Assembly (NCBI GenBank): GCA_937899065.1 | Contig: CALBPG010000237.1 | Span: 1-64,000, forward strand | Direction of reading: 5' to 3' | DNA from: an uncultured Allomuricauda sp. | GTDB taxonomy: Bacteria > Bacteroidota > Bacteroidia > Flavobacteriales > Flavobacteriaceae | Length of the DNA: 64,000 nt | Shown here: positions 47,987-59,075 of the stretch, piece after piece | Numbering within the stretch: position 1 is the first letter of the stretch | Layout: the number at the start of each line of letters is the position of its first letter | The notes under the pieces: model-generated | What the model saw: only the letters and a program-made list of their open reading frames with translations | What the model was told of the DNA's origin: nothing | The model's database searches: none | Translations under genes and position numbers: made by a program

Positions 47987-48059
47987 AATTCTAGTTTTAA
48001 TTAAGTTATATAAATAAGTATTTGGTTACGGGTAAATACTATAGTGTTCGTTCTCATTT

Positions 48060-49439
48060 TTAATTGGGCAAAGTGTTTCCTCGTTCGGAATCTTCTTCTC
48101 CCATGTAATCCTGCACGGTTCTAAAGCCGATATAGCTTCTTGCAGAATCTCTGTATTCATAATCTCTAGTGCTCACTTGCAAAAAGTAGGCTACATCTTT
48201 CCAAGATCCTCCACGGATAACCTTTCTCTGATTCTTGCCAGAACCGATATTCGGGTTCATGGTAGAAAGGTATTCGTAAGCACCTTGATCAAAACTGGAA
48301 CTGGTCCATTCTGATACGTTCCCTGCCATATTGTACAGGTTGTAGTCGTTTGGTTCGTAAGATTTGGCTTCTACGGTATACAGGGCGGCATCTGCGGCAT
48401 AATCACCACGTTGTGGCTTGAAGTTGGCCATAAAGCAGCCTGTATCACTAATAACGTAAGGACCTCCCCAAGGGTAAGTACCCCCTTCGATGCCTCCACG
48501 TGCTGCATATTCCCACTCAGCTTCCGTTGGCAGTCTAAACTGGTTCACAAATTGTCTACCTCTGCTTTTTTGGTCGTCATTTTTGAACTTGGTTCTCCAA
48601 TTACAAAAAGCTTTGGCTTGCATCCAATTTACACCAACAACAGGATATTCGCTGTACGCATCATGCCAAAAATAATCATTGTGCATGGGCTCGTTGTAAG
48701 AATATTCGAAATCTCGAATCCAAACGGTCGTATCAGGATAAATTTCAAGTTGTTCCTGCTTGATAAAGTCTTTTCTTCTACCTTTTTTGGCACGGGCCGC
48801 AGCTTCGATGTCCATCCAGGTATACTTATATTTTAATTTGGTGACGTTTACGGTACGCTGTCCATTATAGCTCTCTTCTTCTGGAACGTAAAGAGAATCC
48901 ATAACCTCAGCGTAGTATTCGTCGGGATATTCAGAAGTATCCCATACCAAATCCACATCTTTATTTAATGCTCGACCTTCGTAACCTGTTTCACCAAGTC
49001 CGGCATAGTTGTCAAGCATGTAACGGTCATAAACTGACATTTTAGTAGTATCCGCATCTTGAAATGCATACTCACCGATACCTTCGTCTTCAGGTCCAAT
49101 ACCCAACTCATCGGCCAGAATAGCCAATTTGGTTCGCGTGATGGAATCTTTGACCCACTCTACGAATTGACGGTACTCACTATTGGTGATTTCCGTATCA
49201 TCCATATAAAATGAACGAACGGTAACGGTACGGGTTGGCGCGTTCAAGACTTTGGCTTGGTCTTCTTCCGCTTTACCCATCACAAAAGATCCCCTAGGAA
49301 TCAATTCCATCCCATAAGGTTTCTCGGGATACCATTTTTTCCCTTTTACCCCGACGAGCTCACCCTTTGACCTTGATTTGGAACCGCAGCTAGAGAGTAA
49401 AAAAACAAGGGCCAGAGATGAAAAGATTAGCTTTTTCAT
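48060..49439 (-). CDS. gldK: Gliding motility lipoprotein GldK (formylglycine-generating-enzyme fold)
   Basis: Lipobox FLLSSCGSKS; MELIPRGSFVMG...; FGE-sulfatase-type motifs; operon context. Confidence 0.96.
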   Translation of the reverse strand: MKKLIFSSLALVFLLSSCGSKSRSKGELVGVKGKKWYPEKPYGMELIPRGSFVMGKAEEDQAKVLNAPTRTVTVRSFYMDDTEITNSEYRQFVEWVKDSITRTKLAILADELGIGPEDEGIGEYAFQDADTTKMSVYDRYMLDNYAGLGETGYEGRALNKDVDLVWDTSEYPDEYYAEVMDSLYVPEEESYNGQRTVNVTKLKYKYTWMDIEAAARAKKGRRKDFIKQEQLEIYPDTTVWIRDFEYSYNEPMHNDYFWHDAYSEYPVVGVNWMQAKAFCNWRTKFKNDDQKSRGRQFVNQFRLPTEAEWEYAARGGIEGGTYPWGGPYVISDTGCFMANFKPQRGDYAADAALYTVEAKSYEPNDYNLYNMAGNVSEWTSSSFDQGAYEYLSTMNPNIGSGKNQRKVIRGGSWKDVAYFLQVSTRDYEYRDSARSYIGFRTVQDYMGEEDSERGNTLPN

Positions 49440-49560
49440 ACTTTAGGTTAAATTTTCGATTTAAGATTTTATAAACTGCGCTACACAATTATGTTACTCC
49501 AAAAACTGCTTTTCGCGCAAATTATTGTGTAAAACCTGTTTAAAGTCAAATAAAAATTTT

Positions 49561-50718
49561 CTAGTTAAAACCCTTTCTGTAGGCTTTAAACCACCGCTCT
49601 GGAATTTTTTGGTTACATGCTTCCAAATAGTCCTCTTCGGTGCATGGTAATAACGCTGGCGAGTTTGTTTTAGTATGTTCTGGTAAAATAGAGGGCACTT
49701 CTACCCACCACCTTTCGGTAATGTGACTTTTAAAGAATATGAGTTCCTCTGTATCGGTTGGTACTGTAAACTTGGTAAAGTCCTCACTTTTTGATGTAGG
49801 CACCTCTTGAATGCGGAAACTTATCCCTTCCAGAAAGTACCAAATAATCTGAGCTACCAATTGAAAACCATGGTTGGTATTGTCGCCTTCATATATTCCA
49901 AATAGGGCAACAGTATCGCTCAATCCTGCATAGCGAGCAATGGCACAGATTTCCCTTCCCGTGAACCCATTGGGCGAAAAGCGTTTGCCCATACCCATTT
50001 CGCTGGCACGGATTGCCCTTAAGTCAAGACTTACGATATGTGCATTTCGCAAAACGGGTTCAGCCAAAGATATATTTGCGGCAATATCCCCCAAACGATA
50101 GGCATCAAAAAACAAGCGATCCATTAAATCGATATCCTCCTGAGCGTTAAAATAGCTTTGATACCCTAGGTTGGAAAAGTTGAAAAGATTGTTCGGCTTG
50201 TCCGTAATGATTTTACTCATGTAAGATTGGGAGGAAATAAGCTCGTCATTCTCACCGAAGTCAAAACGACTATCTACACTTACCAAGTTGACCATATTGG
50301 TAATCTGGTCAAATGCTCTATAGGTTGGAAAAGTAACATCTTGAGTGGAGCCCAATACCAAAGGAATGATTTTCTCTTCTAAAAGACCGGCCACAATTTC
50401 CTTAACCACAAAGTAAGTATCCTCTACAGTTTCTCCCGGATGCACATCGCCCAAGTCAAGAATGGTCAAACCCCAATTCCCGCTCATCAGCCGGTAGAGT
50501 TCGATACGGACTTCATCTACATCGAAGGGTTGTGGTCTTTTTTCGTAAGCGTTTCGGGTTTCAAGAACCCCAAACAAAGCGACTGTAGCGTTGGCAAAAA
50601 CAGGCAGCCCCTTTTTTTCGGTGTGCTTGTGAATGTTTTTTCCTAAAGCTTGCGGTGATAGCAATTCGGTCATTGCTAAAACCTTGTCCTTGACCGGGAC
50701 CAAAAAATCAAATGCCAT
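49561..50718 (-). CDS. Formimidoylglutamase / arginase family protein
   Basis: MAFDFLVPVKDKVLAM start at 50718; arginase-fold sequence (VLGSTQDVTFPTYRAFD, VSLDLRAIRASEMG); adjacent to gldK. Confidence 0.85.
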   Translation of the reverse strand: MAFDFLVPVKDKVLAMTELLSPQALGKNIHKHTEKKGLPVFANATVALFGVLETRNAYEKRPQPFDVDEVRIELYRLMSGNWGLTILDLGDVHPGETVEDTYFVVKEIVAGLLEEKIIPLVLGSTQDVTFPTYRAFDQITNMVNLVSVDSRFDFGENDELISSQSYMSKIITDKPNNLFNFSNLGYQSYFNAQEDIDLMDRLFFDAYRLGDIAANISLAEPVLRNAHIVSLDLRAIRASEMGMGKRFSPNGFTGREICAIARYAGLSDTVALFGIYEGDNTNHGFQLVAQIIWYFLEGISFRIQEVPTSKSEDFTKFTVPTDTEELIFFKSHITERWWVEVPSILPEHTKTNSPALLPCTEEDYLEACNQKIPERWFKAYRKGFN

Positions 50719-50719
50719 A

Positions 50720-53203
50720 TTATTTCTTCGCTTTGGACTTGGCTTTTTTCTTTGGTGTTTTTTTATCAATTAACGCTTGGGCTTCTTCCAATGTGATTTT
50801 TGTAGCATCTACATCTTTGGAAAGCTCAACTTTGATTCTTCCTTTTATAATATTGTGTCGGCCCCACCTTGCTTTCTCGATTCGAATTTTCGCTTCAGGC
50901 CATTCTTGAACCAATTTTTCAGCTTCCTTCTTCTTCTTCGCTTCAATCAACTCCACAATATCCGTTTGGGAAAGGTTATCAAAATCGTATTTCTTGTTTA
51001 CGTTAATGAACAGTCCATCCCATTTAATGAAAGGACCAAAACGTCCTTTCCCTTTGGTCACCTCTTTGTCCTCATAGGTTGCTATAGGTGCATCGGCCTT
51101 TTCTTTCTCGATGATAAGCTCAACCGCCCTATCCATATCCACTTCAAAGGCACTTTCGCCCTGGGCAAGGGAAATGAATTTCTTGCCAAAACGAACATAA
51201 GGACCATAACGGCCTACATTAGCTTCTACTTCTTCTCCTTTGTAAACCCCCAACTTTCTTGGAAGTTCAAAAAGCGCCATGGCTTCTTCAAAGGTTATGG
51301 TAGTAATGGATTGCTCGGGAAGCAAACTTGCAAATTGTGGCTTTTCCTCTTCTTCCACGGTTCCAATTTGGACCATAGGTCCAAACCTTCCCAATCTTGC
51401 AGATACTTGACGTCCAGATTTGGGGTCGGTACCCAAAACGCGTTCGCCGCTGGCCCTTTCCGCATTTTCTTCTACATCAAGGACATTAGGGTGGAAATCA
51501 CGATAGAACTCATCCATCATTTTTTTCCAATCCTCGCTCCCTTCAGCAATCTCATCAAAGTTTTCCTCAACGCGGGCGGTAAAATTATAGTCCAATATAT
51601 TGGTGAAGTGGCTGACCAAGAAATCGTTCACAATCATTCCAATATCAGTCGGAACCATTTTTCCCTTATCGGAGCCTACCATTTCGGATAATTGCTTGTC
51701 TTGTATTTTTCCGTCCGCCAAGGTGAGTTGGGCATATTTTCGCTCTGTTCCGTCCACGGTTCCTTTTTCAACATACCCTCTATTTTGAATGGTAGAAATG
51801 GTCGGGGCGTAGGTAGACGGTCTTCCAATACCAAGTTCTTCCAATTTTTTCACCAAGGATGCTTCGGTATATCGATACGGTGGTCGAGAGAAACGTTCTG
51901 TCGCGGTAATGAATTGGTTGAAAACTTCATCTCCAACTTTCATGGCTGGTAGAATGCCTTCTTGTTCATCTGCGATATCTTCGTCGTCAGTACCTTCTAA
52001 GTATACTTTGAGGAACCCGTCGAATTTGACCATTTCACCATTGGCCAAGAAAGATTCTCCATGACTTTCGGTTTGTATGCGAACATTGGTTTTCTCCAAT
52101 TGCGCATCACTCATTTGCGAAGCTAGGGTACGTTTCCAAATAAGCTCGTACAATCTAGACTGGTCTCTTTCCAAGGAAGGAGACTGCAATTTCATATCGG
52201 TAGGGCGTATCGCTTCGTGTGCTTCTTGGGCCCCTTTGGATTTACCGGTATAATTTCGGGTTTGGCTATAGCTTTCCCCATAGTTTTGTACAATCGCATC
52301 TTTTGCTGCCTGCAATGCCTCGTTAGACAGGTTGACGCTATCGGTACGCATATAGGTAATCAAACCTGCTTCGTACAAACGTTGTGCGACCTGCATGGTA
52401 CGGCTCACCGAAAAGTATAGTTTTCGAGACGCCTCTTGTTGCAGGGTAGATGTGGTAAAAGGTGCCGCAGGAGATTTTTTAGCAGGTTTTTTATCCAGAC
52501 TCCCAACCGTGAACTTGGCGCCAAGATTTTGTTTCAGGAAAGCTTCAGCCGCTGCTTTGTCCGAAAACGTTTTCCCGAGCTTAGAAGTAAATACGTTTCC
52601 GTTATCTGTTTTGAATTCGGCTTTGATGCGAAAAGAAGGCTTTGGTGTAAAGGCTTCAATTTCCCGTTCACGTTCAACAATCAAACGCACCGCAACGGAT
52701 TGCACACGACCCGCAGATAATCCAGGTTTTATTTTTTTCCAAAGTACTGGCGATAGTTCATACCCTACCAAACGGTCTAACACCCTGCGGGCTTGCTGCG
52801 CATTGACCAAATCGTAATTAATTTCGCGGGGATTGCTTATCGCTTTTTGAATCGCTGATTTGGTAATCGAATTAAAAACAATTCGTTTGGTTTTGGATTT
52901 ATCCAACTTGAGCTCTTCGGCCAAATGCCAAGAGATAGCTTCTCCTTCTCGGTCTTCATCACTGGCCAACCAAATTACATCTGCTTTTTGGGCGAGGTCT
53001 CTTAGTTTTTTGACCAAAGCCGTTTTCTCTTTGTCAACAATGTATTTTGGGGTAAATCCATTCTCTACGTCAACGCCCAATTCTTTGGACGGGAGGTCGG
53101 CAATATGTCCAAAACTAGATTCTACTTGGAAATCCTTCCCCAGAAAACGCTCGATGGTTTTGGCCTTTGCAGGGGACTCAACAATCACTAAATTCTTTGG
53201 CAT
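50720..53203 (-). CDS. topA: DNA topoisomerase I
   Basis: MPKNLVIVESPAKAKTIERFLGKDFQVESSFGHIADLP; TYMRTDSVNLS active-site Tyr. Confidence 0.98.
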   Translation of the reverse strand: MPKNLVIVESPAKAKTIERFLGKDFQVESSFGHIADLPSKELGVDVENGFTPKYIVDKEKTALVKKLRDLAQKADVIWLASDEDREGEAISWHLAEELKLDKSKTKRIVFNSITKSAIQKAISNPREINYDLVNAQQARRVLDRLVGYELSPVLWKKIKPGLSAGRVQSVAVRLIVEREREIEAFTPKPSFRIKAEFKTDNGNVFTSKLGKTFSDKAAAEAFLKQNLGAKFTVGSLDKKPAKKSPAAPFTTSTLQQEASRKLYFSVSRTMQVAQRLYEAGLITYMRTDSVNLSNEALQAAKDAIVQNYGESYSQTRNYTGKSKGAQEAHEAIRPTDMKLQSPSLERDQSRLYELIWKRTLASQMSDAQLEKTNVRIQTESHGESFLANGEMVKFDGFLKVYLEGTDDEDIADEQEGILPAMKVGDEVFNQFITATERFSRPPYRYTEASLVKKLEELGIGRPSTYAPTISTIQNRGYVEKGTVDGTERKYAQLTLADGKIQDKQLSEMVGSDKGKMVPTDIGMIVNDFLVSHFTNILDYNFTARVEENFDEIAEGSEDWKKMMDEFYRDFHPNVLDVEENAERASGERVLGTDPKSGRQVSARLGRFGPMVQIGTVEEEEKPQFASLLPEQSITTITFEEAMALFELPRKLGVYKGEEVEANVGRYGPYVRFGKKFISLAQGESAFEVDMDRAVELIIEKEKADAPIATYEDKEVTKGKGRFGPFIKWDGLFINVNKKYDFDNLSQTDIVELIEAKKKKEAEKLVQEWPEAKIRIEKARWGRHNIIKGRIKVELSKDVDATKITLEEAQALIDKKTPKKKAKSKAKK

Positions 53204-53272
53204 TCCTTTGGCTTTGAGCACACAAAAGTATGGCAATTTTTCGATTTTGATATTTGGTAATCGCAGGGGTAG

Positions 53273-53300
53273 CAAAAAAAATCCCGCAAAAAGCGGGATT
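53273..53300 (-). terminator. Rho-independent terminator of the LVIVD gene
   Basis: ATCCCGC-AAAAA-GCGGGAT with T-run on minus strand. Confidence 0.8.
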
Positions 53301-53321
53301 CAATTTATTTTGTTTAACCTC

Positions 53322-54566
53322 TTAATTCAGTCCTATTTGACTCAATAAGCGGATACCATCTTCAACATATTCGTATTGATAGAGCACCTCATCTCCAACC
53401 ATAATCAGATGAGATTCCAGTGGGATCACGTCAAACGTAACAATATCTTTAAAATGATTTAATGGGGTTAATTCATTGATATTGGTTTTGTCATACACCT
53501 TAAGCCCTGAAGCACCATCGCAGATAAAAAGTTGGTTGTCACGGATGCCCAAACCGTAGGGTTCATCCATAGGGTAGGTAATCGCAAGCTCTGGAGCTTC
53601 AATGGTTGAAATGTCAACAATGTAGAGCCCACTTTCAGTCGCCCCGCAATTGTTGCCTCCTCTAAGCGTCACATATGCATAATCGCCATCGACCACAACA
53701 GGGTCACAAGCCGTACCGTGTTGAAACTCGGATACCAAAGTAGGTAATGCCGGATTCGTAATGTCATAAATGTACATTCCGCGCATACTGCCCAAGAACA
53801 AATGGTTCCCTCGATTGAAAATCGTTTCGATATCAAAGCCTGCAAACACATCATCCAAATCTTGTGGGTTGGCCAAATCTGAGATTCCGAAAACATTGAT
53901 ATTATGACTGTCCACAGCGTACAAATACTCTCCCACAATTTTAAAACGGGCTAGAGAGCCTCCTTCTCCCGTGCCGGAGTCGCTCGCGGTTTCCGCTAAC
54001 GCAAAATCATCGATGAAACGCTGTTGTTCTACTTCCTCAATCAAACGTCGTTCGGTCTGGATCTCCCATCCAACCAAAACCTCGTTTTCATAATCGTATG
54101 ATTCATACTCAATAATATCCACTTCAAAAGGATAGACAATGCCTTCGGGAAGTACGTCAACCATTCGATTTACTTGTTGAATGTTATTGATGTCGGAAAT
54201 ATCAAGTACTACCAAATCAGAGAGACTGTCCGCATAGAGATAGTTGTTCTTGACGGATATGTCCACATTACCAGGAATCTCGATAAAAGCAATACGAATG
54301 GGTTGGGCAGGATTTGCATTGTCGATAACGTGCACCCCTTTGCTTTTGTCATTAATAAATATGTAATCGTCGTAGGCATATACTTTGCCCGACTCATCAA
54401 TGGGTTGGGGCGGAACCACCTCGACACTTGCCGCAAAATCGGCCTTGCTCATGATAATAGGCCGAGCCACTTGGTATTCTGCATAGTCGCTGTCGTCTTC
54501 GTTGTTGTCGCAAGCCACAAAAGCCAATGCAGTGATGGAAAGTAGAACGCGAATTTTCTTTTTCAT
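53322..54566 (-). CDS. LVIVD-repeat beta-propeller lipoprotein
   Basis: Start MKKKIRVLLSITALAFVAC at 54566; GVHVIDNANPAQPIRIAFIEIPG; GMYIYDITNPALPTLVSEF. Confidence 0.85.
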   Translation of the reverse strand: MKKKIRVLLSITALAFVACDNNEDDSDYAEYQVARPIIMSKADFAASVEVVPPQPIDESGKVYAYDDYIFINDKSKGVHVIDNANPAQPIRIAFIEIPGNVDISVKNNYLYADSLSDLVVLDISDINNIQQVNRMVDVLPEGIVYPFEVDIIEYESYDYENEVLVGWEIQTERRLIEEVEQQRFIDDFALAETASDSGTGEGGSLARFKIVGEYLYAVDSHNINVFGISDLANPQDLDDVFAGFDIETIFNRGNHLFLGSMRGMYIYDITNPALPTLVSEFQHGTACDPVVVDGDYAYVTLRGGNNCGATESGLYIVDISTIEAPELAITYPMDEPYGLGIRDNQLFICDGASGLKVYDKTNINELTPLNHFKDIVTFDVIPLESHLIMVGDEVLYQYEYVEDGIRLLSQIGLN

Positions 54567-54801
54567 GTTTATCTTTTTTGGGTGAATTGTATTGTTTAGA
54601 TAGAAAAGATTAAACAAAGTTGCGTTCGAAACTCTTAAAAGTGGATGTTAAAAATGTAAAGTTATAGGTCATTTGGATTGAATACAATTTTGTATTTTTC
54701 AGCACTCTTCTAAACAACAACTACTATCGTTTCTATTAAAAACACCCTGAACAGCGCTTCTGGGTACAGAATTTATTGAACAAATATTAAAGCGAACACT
54801 A

Positions 54802-55668
54802 TTGAGTCTTATTAAAACCCTTCGGAAACGATACAAAAAAATCATTTGGAAAAGTCTGCGATTCTTTAAAAAAGAAGTTACGGTTTCCACCCTTCAAGGC
54901 GTTTTCACATTGCCGGCAGGGTCCAAAGACCCGATATCAAAATCACTTTACGTCAACAAAAACTATGAGTTTGGCTTCTTTCAGAAAGTAACCGCCTTTT
55001 TGCAAGAGGCAGGGTATTTCAAAAAAGGTGAGGGTGTTATGGTGGATGTTGGCGCGAATAACGGAGTGATTTCGATTGGCGCACTAAACGCTGGTGAGGT
55101 AGAAAGTGCTGTTGCGATAGAACCGGATATCAACAACTTTGCTGCGCTCGAGCGGAACATCAAGCAGAATCAACTTGAAGATGCTTTCCAAACCTTGAAC
55201 TACGCCGTGTCGGATAGCGAATCCGTTTTACAGTTGGAAATCAGCACCTCGAATTTGGGAGACCATCGAATCCATAAAAAAACATCGGTCAAAGACTTAT
55301 TCAAGGAATCCAAAAGAGCGGTAGTGGATATCAAGAGCAACACTTTGGACAATCTTCTTAACGAAGTTGACCCTATATCCATTTCGTTTATTTGGATTGA
55401 TGTGCAAGGACACGAAGGCTACGTTTTTCAAGGAGCGCCTAAAATCTTATCTGAGGGTATTCCTGTTATCTCAGAAGTTTGGCCATATGGTTTGAAACGG
55501 TCGGGAATGACCAATCAACAATTTTGCGAGATTGTCGAAAAGTACTGGTCCCATTACTGGGTACTTCGCAAAAACGATTTTGTACAGTATCCTATCGAGC
55601 AGTTCAATGGCTTCCTGGATGAGCTCGGTGAAAAGGGAGATTTCGACAACGTGATTTTCACAGCGTAG
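54802..55668 (+). CDS. FkbM family methyltransferase
   Basis: VMVDVGANNGVISIGALNAG; SISFIWIDVQGHEGYVFQGA. Confidence 0.9.
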   Translation: MSLIKTLRKRYKKIIWKSLRFFKKEVTVSTLQGVFTLPAGSKDPISKSLYVNKNYEFGFFQKVTAFLQEAGYFKKGEGVMVDVGANNGVISIGALNAGEVESAVAIEPDINNFAALERNIKQNQLEDAFQTLNYAVSDSESVLQLEISTSNLGDHRIHKKTSVKDLFKESKRAVVDIKSNTLDNLLNEVDPISISFIWIDVQGHEGYVFQGAPKILSEGIPVISEVWPYGLKRSGMTNQQFCEIVEKYWSHYWVLRKNDFVQYPIEQFNGFLDELGEKGDFDNVIFTA

Positions 55669-55786
55669 CACAAGACTACCATATTGTCTTTATGTGAGTT
55701 TAGGGATATCAAATTAAACCTAACTTTCACTGCCAAAATGTCACATTTCTAGATTATGCACTATCTTTGCCCTTGCTTAAGACAAG

Positions 55787-57253
55787 ATGGTGAACGATAA
55801 CGAAAACGTTGAAAAAGTTATAGACGAAGGTCGTCAAGGTTCTGCACTGACTTTGGAGGATGTGCAAGACAATACCCGCAAACTTTATATTGAAAGTTAT
55901 GGATGCCAAATGAACTTCTCTGACAGTGAGATTGTGGCGTCTATTCTTTCCAAGGAAGGTTTCAATACTACCCAACAAATGGAAGAGGCCGATTTGGTAT
56001 TGGTCAACACTTGCTCCATTCGTGAAAAAGCGGAAACGACAGTCCGCAAACGCTTGGAAAAGTTCAATGCAGTCAAAAAGATAAACCCGAATATGAAGGT
56101 GGGCGTTTTGGGCTGTATGGCGGAGCGGTTGAAAAGTAAATTTCTAGAAGAAGAAAAAATCGTGGACATGGTTGTTGGACCAGATGCCTACAAGGATTTA
56201 CCTAATCTCATTCAAGAAATTGACGAGGGCCGTAGCGCCGTAAACGTAATCCTTTCCAAAGATGAAACCTATGGAGATGTAGCGCCTGTGCGATTGAATT
56301 CCAATGGTGTAACTGCTTTTGTATCCATCACAAGAGGATGCGACAACATGTGTACCTTTTGCGTGGTGCCGTTTACCCGTGGTCGGGAACGTAGTCGCGA
56401 CCCACAGTCTATTATTGAAGAAGTCAATGACTTATGGAGCAGAGGCTTTCGGGAAATCACCTTATTGGGTCAAAATGTAGACAGTTATTTATGGTATGGC
56501 GGGGGTCTGAAAAAAGACTTCGACAAAGCTTCGGAAATGCAAAAGGCAACTTCGGTGAATTTCGCCCGTCTCCTACATCTAGTGGCTTTGGCCCAACCGA
56601 AAATGCGGATTCGTTTCTCTACCTCCAATCCGCAAGACATGACATTGGATGTGATTGAGACCATGGCGCAGCACGAAAACATCTGTAAATACATTCACTT
56701 ACCGGTTCAGAGTGGTAGCGACCGTATTTTGAAAGCGATGAATCGCTTGCATACAAGGCAAGAGTATTTTGAGCTGATTGATAACATCAAACAAATTATT
56801 CCCGAATGCGCCATCAGTCAAGATATGATAACAGGTTTCCCCACTGAAACTGAAGAGGACCATCAAGACACCCTCAGTCTTATGGAGTATGTGAAATATG
56901 ATTTCGGATTCATGTTCGCCTACTCCGAACGGCCCGGTACTATGGCCGCTAGAAAACTGGAAGATGATGTGCCTGCTGAAGTAAAAAAACGAAGATTGAG
57001 AGAAATCATCGACCTACAACAAAAGCACGGTCTGTACCGTACCCAACAGCATCTTGGAAAAGTAGAAGAGGTTTTGATTGAAGGACTTTCTAAAAAATCC
57101 GATGCCCACTGGATGGGGCGTAATTCGCAAAACACAGTAGTCGTCTTTCCAAAAGAACAGTATCAGAAAGGTGACTTCGTTAATGTAAAAATCAATGATT
57201 GCACCTCCGCCACACTTATCGGCGAAGCGGTCGGATTTTCAAAGAACAACTAG
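55787..57253 (+). CDS. miaB: tRNA-2-methylthio-N6-dimethylallyladenosine synthase
   Basis: [21 protein letters not shown]; radical [18 protein letters not shown] domain. Confidence 0.97.
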   Translation: MVNDNENVEKVIDEGRQGSALTLEDVQDNTRKLYIESYGCQMNFSDSEIVASILSKEGFNTTQQMEEADLVLVNTCSIREKAETTVRKRLEKFNAVKKINPNMKVGVLGCMAERLKSKFLEEEKIVDMVVGPDAYKDLPNLIQEIDEGRSAVNVILSKDETYGDVAPVRLNSNGVTAFVSITRGCDNMCTFCVVPFTRGRERSRDPQSIIEEVNDLWSRGFREITLLGQNVDSYLWYGGGLKKDFDKASEMQKATSVNFARLLHLVALAQPKMRIRFSTSNPQDMTLDVIETMAQHENICKYIHLPVQSGSDRILKAMNRLHTRQEYFELIDNIKQIIPECAISQDMITGFPTETEEDHQDTLSLMEYVKYDFGFMFAYSERPGTMAARKLEDDVPAEVKKRRLREIIDLQQKHGLYRTQQHLGKVEEVLIEGLSKKSDAHWMGRNSQNTVVVFPKEQYQKGDFVNVKINDCTSATLIGEAVGFSKNN

Positions 57254-57256
57254 TAC

Positions 57257-58531
57257 ATGGAAAGTGTTCAATCCATAAAGCAGCGTTTTGAACTTATTGG
57301 AAACGATGTCAAACTGAATCGCGCCCTTGAAAAAGCCATTCAGGTAGCCCCAACGGACATTTCCGTATTGGTTACTGGTGAAAGTGGGGTCGGTAAGGAA
57401 TCGATTCCCAAAATCATTCATGCGCTGTCGCATCGCAAGCATGCAAAATATATCGCTGTAAACTGTGGGGCCATCCCAGAAGGCACTATTGACAGTGAAC
57501 TTTTCGGGCACGAAAAAGGGGCTTTTACCGGAGCAACCCAAACCCGAAGCGGCTACTTTGAAGTAGCGGATGGCGGCACCATCTTTTTGGATGAAGTGGG
57601 TGAACTCCCACTGACCACTCAAGTGCGTCTCCTTCGTGTTTTGGAAAATGGGGAATTCCTAAAAGTAGGAAGCTCGCAAGTTCAGAAAACCAATGTTCGT
57701 ATTGTGGCGGCCACCAATGTGAACATGTTTGAAGCCATCGAAAAAGAGAAATTTCGTGAAGACCTCTACTATCGTTTGAGCACGGTTGAAATCAACATCC
57801 CTCCCCTACGCGACAGGCAACAGGATATTCATTTGCTGTTTCGCAAATTCGCTTCAGACTTCGGTCAGAAGTACAAAATGCCGACGATTCGCTTGGAAGA
57901 TTCTGCCATTGCCTTGCTACTGAAATACCGGTGGCCGGGTAACATTCGTCAATTGCGAAACATTGCGGAACAGGTATCCGTACTTGAAGAAAACCGGAGT
58001 ATTTCAGGCGCTACGTTGGCGAGTTATTTGCCCAATATGCAGAACACCAACCTTCCTGCAGTAATTGGCAACACCAAAAAAGAAGGGGACTTTAGCTCGG
58101 AACGTGAAATTCTATACAAGGTATTGTTCGATATGAAAGGGGACTTGAACGACCTAAAAAAACTGACTTTGGAATTGCTCAATAATAATGATACTTCCAA
58201 AGTACAAGAGGAGAATCAAAACCTCATTCAAAAAATATACGGAGCCGAAGAAACCGCTCCTTCCCATGAAGAAGAAATCTCAGCAGAAGTATTACACCTG
58301 CCACAACCTATTGTTGAAACGGCTCCAACCGCTATTCCAATAAATAAAGAAGACCGCTATCACTTCGCAGAAGAAATCCAAGAAGAAGAGACCCTTTCCC
58401 TGCAAGAAAAAGAGATTGAACTCATCAAAAAATCCTTGGAACGCAATCGCGGGAAACGCAAAGCGGCCGCCAGTGAATTGGGAATCTCCGAACGCACCCT
58501 TTACAGAAAAATAAAACAGTACGATTTATAA
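57257..58531 (+). CDS. Sigma-54-dependent Fis-family transcriptional activator
   Basis: GESGVGKESI Walker A, GAFTGA loop, C-terminal Fis HTH. Confidence 0.96.
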   Translation: MESVQSIKQRFELIGNDVKLNRALEKAIQVAPTDISVLVTGESGVGKESIPKIIHALSHRKHAKYIAVNCGAIPEGTIDSELFGHEKGAFTGATQTRSGYFEVADGGTIFLDEVGELPLTTQVRLLRVLENGEFLKVGSSQVQKTNVRIVAATNVNMFEAIEKEKFREDLYYRLSTVEINIPPLRDRQQDIHLLFRKFASDFGQKYKMPTIRLEDSAIALLLKYRWPGNIRQLRNIAEQVSVLEENRSISGATLASYLPNMQNTNLPAVIGNTKKEGDFSSEREILYKVLFDMKGDLNDLKKLTLELLNNNDTSKVQEENQNLIQKIYGAEETAPSHEEEISAEVLHLPQPIVETAPTAIPINKEDRYHFAEEIQEEETLSLQEKEIELIKKSLERNRGKRKAAASELGISERTLYRKIKQYDL

Positions 58532-58557
58532 GTCTCAAGAATTCTTAAATTGCAAAG

Positions 58558-59070
58558 ATGGGCAGAAAGCAAGTGATTTTAGGGTTTGTGATGGTAGTAT
58601 TGTCGAGCTGCGGAGCATATAACTTTTCAGGTGCGGATATCGGTACCGCGGAAAGCTTTCAGGTTAACTTTTTTCAAAACTATGCGGACCAAAATCCTGG
58701 TTCAACCATTGTCCCAGGACTGGACCGTGACTTTACTTTGGCCCTCCAAGATTTGATAAACAATTTAACCAGTCTATCCCTAACCGGAAGCAATGGCGAC
58801 TTAGTTTACGAAGGCGAAATTGTGGAATATCGGGTTACGCCCATGACGGCTACTTCCGACCAACTAACAGCCCAAAACCGATTGACCATGAGCGTCAATG
58901 TGCGCTTTTTCAATACAACCAAAGAAGAGGTAGACTTCGAAAAACGGTTTTCATTCTTTTTTGATTTCGATGCCACAGCTTCCTTGACTACGGTGCAACC
59001 ACAAGCACATGAGGAAATTTTTGAAAGAATAACCCAAGACATCTTCAACGCTTCGTTGGGTAACTGGTAG
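58558..59070 (+). CDS. lptE: LptE family lipoprotein
   Basis: VVLSSCGAYNFSGADIGTAESFQVNFFQNYADQ. Confidence 0.88.
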   Translation: MGRKQVILGFVMVVLSSCGAYNFSGADIGTAESFQVNFFQNYADQNPGSTIVPGLDRDFTLALQDLINNLTSLSLTGSNGDLVYEGEIVEYRVTPMTATSDQLTAQNRLTMSVNVRFFNTTKEEVDFEKRFSFFFDFDATASLTTVQPQAHEEIFERITQDIFNASLGNW

Positions 59071-59075
59071 CAATA

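Noticed and set aside
50777-51691. 304-aa ORF antisense to topA
   Set aside because: Phe-rich antisense shadow of a Lys/Glu-rich conserved gene.
55787-57253. Radical SAM protein as potential RiPP maturase
   Set aside because: Canonical MiaB with UPF0004 N-terminal and TRAM domains; housekeeping tRNA modification.
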